Shown piece by piece: positions 61,115 to 64,000 of a stretch of 64,000 bases of DNA. Under the pieces are notes generated by a model. It worked only from the letters and a program-made list of their open reading frames with translations. It made no database searches and was not told where the DNA came from. A program made the position numbers and the translations under genes. Positions within the stretch are counted from its first letter, which is position 1. Each line of letters opens with the position of its first letter. Origin of the DNA: Rhizobium sp. RCAM05350 (GTDB lineage: Bacteria > Pseudomonadota > Alphaproteobacteria > Rhizobiales > Rhizobiaceae); the NCBI GenBank assembly GCA_024426085.1, contig CP087974.1:3382001-3446000 (forward strand). The letters are read 5' to 3'.

Positions 61115-64000
61115 TATGCGTTCTCCTTTGCAGCCAGCTTCGTGGCCCTGACCTGGGCGTGGGGGCACGCACCGACTGGTGGGCGAGTGCAATCAGGATC
61201 AGCACGGTGGCGCCGAGCACCAGTGAGAACACGCCGAGATCGAACAGGATGGCGGTTGCCAGGGGGATCTTGCCGACGATCGGCAGGGATACGTATTGCG
61301 CATGCGAGGTCAGGAACGGATAGCCGAACACCCAGGACCCAAGCCCGGTCGCAGTGGCAACGATGAGGCCGATCGCCATCCAGCGCAGCGGATGGATACG
61401 CAGCCGCTCCTCGACCCAGCGCGTGCCGCCCGCCATATATTGCAGGATGAACGCGATCGACATGGCGATGCCGGCTGCAAAGCCGCCGCCCGGCAAATCG
61501 TGGCCGCGGAAGAACAGGAAGGCTGCCAGCATGCCGATGACGGGGAACATCCAGCGCATGATGACGGAGGGAACAAGCAGATATTCGGCGATGCTGTCGC
61601 CCTTCTTGCGGTCCGGGTGGTCGTCGTCGAAGGCGTTCTGGACGCGCTGCTGTTCCGGTGTCTCAAGGCTTTCGGTGGCCGGCCGAAAACGCAGTAGAAG
61701 CGCGAACACCGTCAGGGCGACGATGCACAGGACAGCAATCTCGCCTAGCGTGTCGAAACCGCGGAAATCGACGAGGATAACGTTGACAACATTGGTGCCG
61801 CCGCCTTCGCTATAGGCCCGCTCAAGGAAATAGCTCGAAATCGTCTCCGGCATTTCCCGGCTCATCATCGTGTAGGAGATGAGCATCATGCCAAGGCCGG
61901 CAAGCACGGCAAAGGCAAGATCGCGCAGACGGCGCAGGCGCGTGGAAATGGTCATCATTTCCGGATCGTCCGGGTCCTCGATCCGCTTCGGCAGCCAACG
62001 CAGGCCGAGCAAGATCAGGACGGTCGTGACGATCTCGACAAGCAACTGTGTCGCGGCGAGGTCAGGGGCGGAAAGCCAGACGAAGGTGAGGCACGTGACA
62101 AGGCCAGCGCCGCCGAGCAGCACAAGCGCTGCTAGCCGGTGGAACTTGGCCTGGTAGGCGGCGCCGACGGCGCAGACCATGCCGATCAGCCAGAGGAGCG
62201 CAAAGGCCGGGTCGATGTTGCGCAGGACGATCGTCGCAGGTTTGAACCCCTGCGACAGAAGCGTGACGGAACCGGCGAGCAAGGCGACAGCGACAAGGAT
62301 GCGCATCTGCGGCTGCAGGCGGCGGGTGCCCGCGCGCATCTCGATCGAGCGTGCCCATTTCCATGACAGCGTGACGAGCACGCGCTCGAAGATGCGCTGG
62401 CCTTCCAGGCGGCGGAAAAACGGAGGGCCTTCGATGCTGGTAGCGAGATACGGCTGCATGATCAGGAACAGCCCGATGCCGCCGACAACGCGATCAGACT
62501 CATGAACAGCGGCAGGTTCCAGCCGTGCCAGACGGCAAGGCTATAGACGGGCGTCGCGTCGCCGAGCACCGATTTGACCGCCGTATGCAGAAAGGGGCCG
62601 ATGGTCAGGGTCGGGATGACGCCGACGACGAGGCAGGAGAAGACGAGGAAATAGATCGGCGCCAGCATCCAGTGCGGCGGCTCGTGCGGTGTTTTCGGCA
62701 GGTCCTGCGGCGGCGGGCCGAAGAAGACGTGATAGATGAAACGCAGGGAATAGGTGACCGCAAACATGCTGGCGAGCGTCGCGACATAGGGCGTGATCGT
62801 GTCGAGGAGATTGTATTTGTGGGTTTCGATCGCCTCGGCAAAGAACATTTCCTTCGACAGGAAGCCGTTGAGCAGCGGCACGCCGGCCATCGTGGCGCTG
62901 GCAACCATGGCAAGCGTCGCGGTGATCGGCATGTATTTGAACAAACCGCTTAAGCGCTGCATATCGCGCGTGCCGGTTTCATGGTCGATGATGCCCGCCG
63001 CCATGAACAGCGAGGCCTTGAAGGTCGCGTGGTTCATGGTGTGGAAGATCGCAGCGACTGCCGCCAGCGGGCTTCCGAGGCTGAGCAGAACGGTGATGAG
63101 GCCGAGATGGCTGATCGTCGAATAGGCAAGCAGACCCTTCAGGTCCTGCTGGAAAATCGCGAAATAGGCGCCGAGTAGCAGGGTGCTGAGGCCGGCCAGA
63201 CCGACGATCCAGAACCACTGATCGGTGCCTGCCATGACTGGCCAGAGCCGGATCAGAAGAAACACCCCGGCTTTGACGAGGGTGGCGGAATGGAGATAGG
63301 CCGATACCGGCGTCGGCGCTGCCATGGCGTGCGGCAGCCAGAAATGAAAGGGGAACTGCGCGCTCTTGGTCAGCGCCCGAGCAGGATGAGGATCAGCACG
63401 GTGGTGTAGAGCGGATCGTTGCGGATCAGGTTGCCCGATGACAAGACGATGTCGAGATCGTAGCTGCCGACGATATGGCCGATGAGCATCAGGCCGACGA
63501 ACATGCACAAGCCGCCGGTGCCGGTCACCGTCAGCGCCATGCGGGCGCCGTCGTGGGCATCGCATTGTGATGCCAATAGCCGATCAGCAGGAAGGAAATG
63601 ATGCTGGTCAGTTCCCAGAAGATCGCCAGCAGGATGAGGTTGCCGGACAGAACGACGCCGAGCATGGCGCCCATGAAGGCGAGGAAAAGCGAAGAAGCGC
63701 GGCACGGGGTCGTTGGCCGACATGTAGTACGCGCATAAATGACAACGAGCAGGCCGATGGCGGTGACCAGGCTTGCAAACATCCAGGCGAAGCCGTCCAT
63801 ACGCAGCGAGAAATTCAGTCCCAGCTCGGGAAGCCAGTTGACGTCGTGAGGAAGCACCTTACCCGATGCGACGATGGGGTAGAGACCGGCGGATGTCGCG
63901 AGACAGAAGAGCGCGATCGAGCCGGAAAACCAGGCGCTGGCCGTGCCTTTGTGGGTCGGAATGCAGATTGCAACAAGGCTCCCTGCGAAAGGCGCAAGAA
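61114..64000 (-). CDS. phaAB: Mrp/Pha cation antiporter fused subunit AB, 5' end beyond window, at least six frameshifts
   Basis: The NuoL-like A part shows FPFHFWLPHAMAAPTPVSA, LHSATLVKAGVFLLIRL and MNHATFKASLFMAAGIIDHE. A middle segment (LLVEIVTTVLILLGLRWLPK) leads into a C-terminal MnhB-type domain with FRGHDLPGGGFAAGIAMS. The A-B fusion is typical of rhizobial Pha and of many Mrp systems. Breaks lie near 61165, 62475, 63375, 63560, 63700 and 63850. The N-terminus lies right of base 64000. Confidence 0.92.

Noticed and set aside
61125-61192. Extended N-terminus of phaC
   Set aside because: It overlaps the phaAB coding end; the family start is the ATG at 61114 in the TAATG junction.

Overview
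The window looks like a chromosomal segment of a Rhizobiaceae alpha-proteobacterium (Rhizobium, Neorhizobium, Agrobacterium or Sinorhizobium type). The evidence is the hut cluster with a HutF deiminase, the glxA-glxBCD-glnT set, the aerobic cob cluster with cobK inverted, and a pha/mrp antiporter with fused A and B subunits lying next to cobM. GC content is high throughout. I saw no insertion sequence, prophage, CRISPR, rRNA or tRNA.

Quality warning: about 38 of roughly 62 genes are broken by single-base indels, about 75 breaks in all. In nearly every case the conserved protein resumes at once in another frame, and many breaks lie in short base runs or repeated dinucleotides. This fits uncorrected read or assembly errors much better than gene decay. 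I therefore list each such gene over its full span and give the approximate break points.

Layout. (1) 1-7141: histidine utilisation, with hutI-hutH-hutG-hutU leftward, hutF and the repressor hutC rightward, and a HutC-type palindrome between the two arms. (2) 7196-7620: two small conserved-looking hypothetical genes. (3) 7964-20383: a four-subunit sarcosine-oxidase-like operon (leftward) facing glxA, an XRE-cupin regulator, glxBCD, a GlnT-type glutamine synthetase and purU (rightward). Together these look like a complete N-methylglutamate pathway for methylamine. (4) 20818-32598: a CUT1-type ABC importer, then a single-chain DhaK-DhaL kinase, a separate DhaL, a DhaM-type EIIA, HPr, Enzyme I, a small HTH-like protein and a second DhaK. 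This is a ketose (dihydroxyacetone or erythrulose type) uptake and phosphorylation operon with its own phosphotransfer chain, and is the most unusual part of the window. (5) 32599-33931: a DAO-family oxidase. (6) 34035-41391: a LacI regulator with an 18-bp perfect operator, a Gfo/Idh/MocA dehydrogenase, a TIM-barrel isomerase and a second CUT1 importer. (7) 41433-47252: an SDR, modE, modABC with two ModE boxes, ung and an EamA transporter. (8) 47382-50467: a PrsDE-type type I secretion pair. (9) 50809-57991: the aerobic corrin-ring genes cobFGHIJ, cobK and cobLM. (10) 57999-64000: the pha/mrp cation antiporter genes G, F, E, D, C and the 3' part of AB, cut by the window end.

How the parts connect: histidine degradation yields glutamate and formate. 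The N-methylglutamate route uses glutamate as a carrier for the methylamine group and produces one-carbon units, and PurU releases formate from formyl-tetrahydrofolate. Regions 4 and 6 are independent carbon-uptake modules. That chemical link is inference; the gene order itself is read directly.
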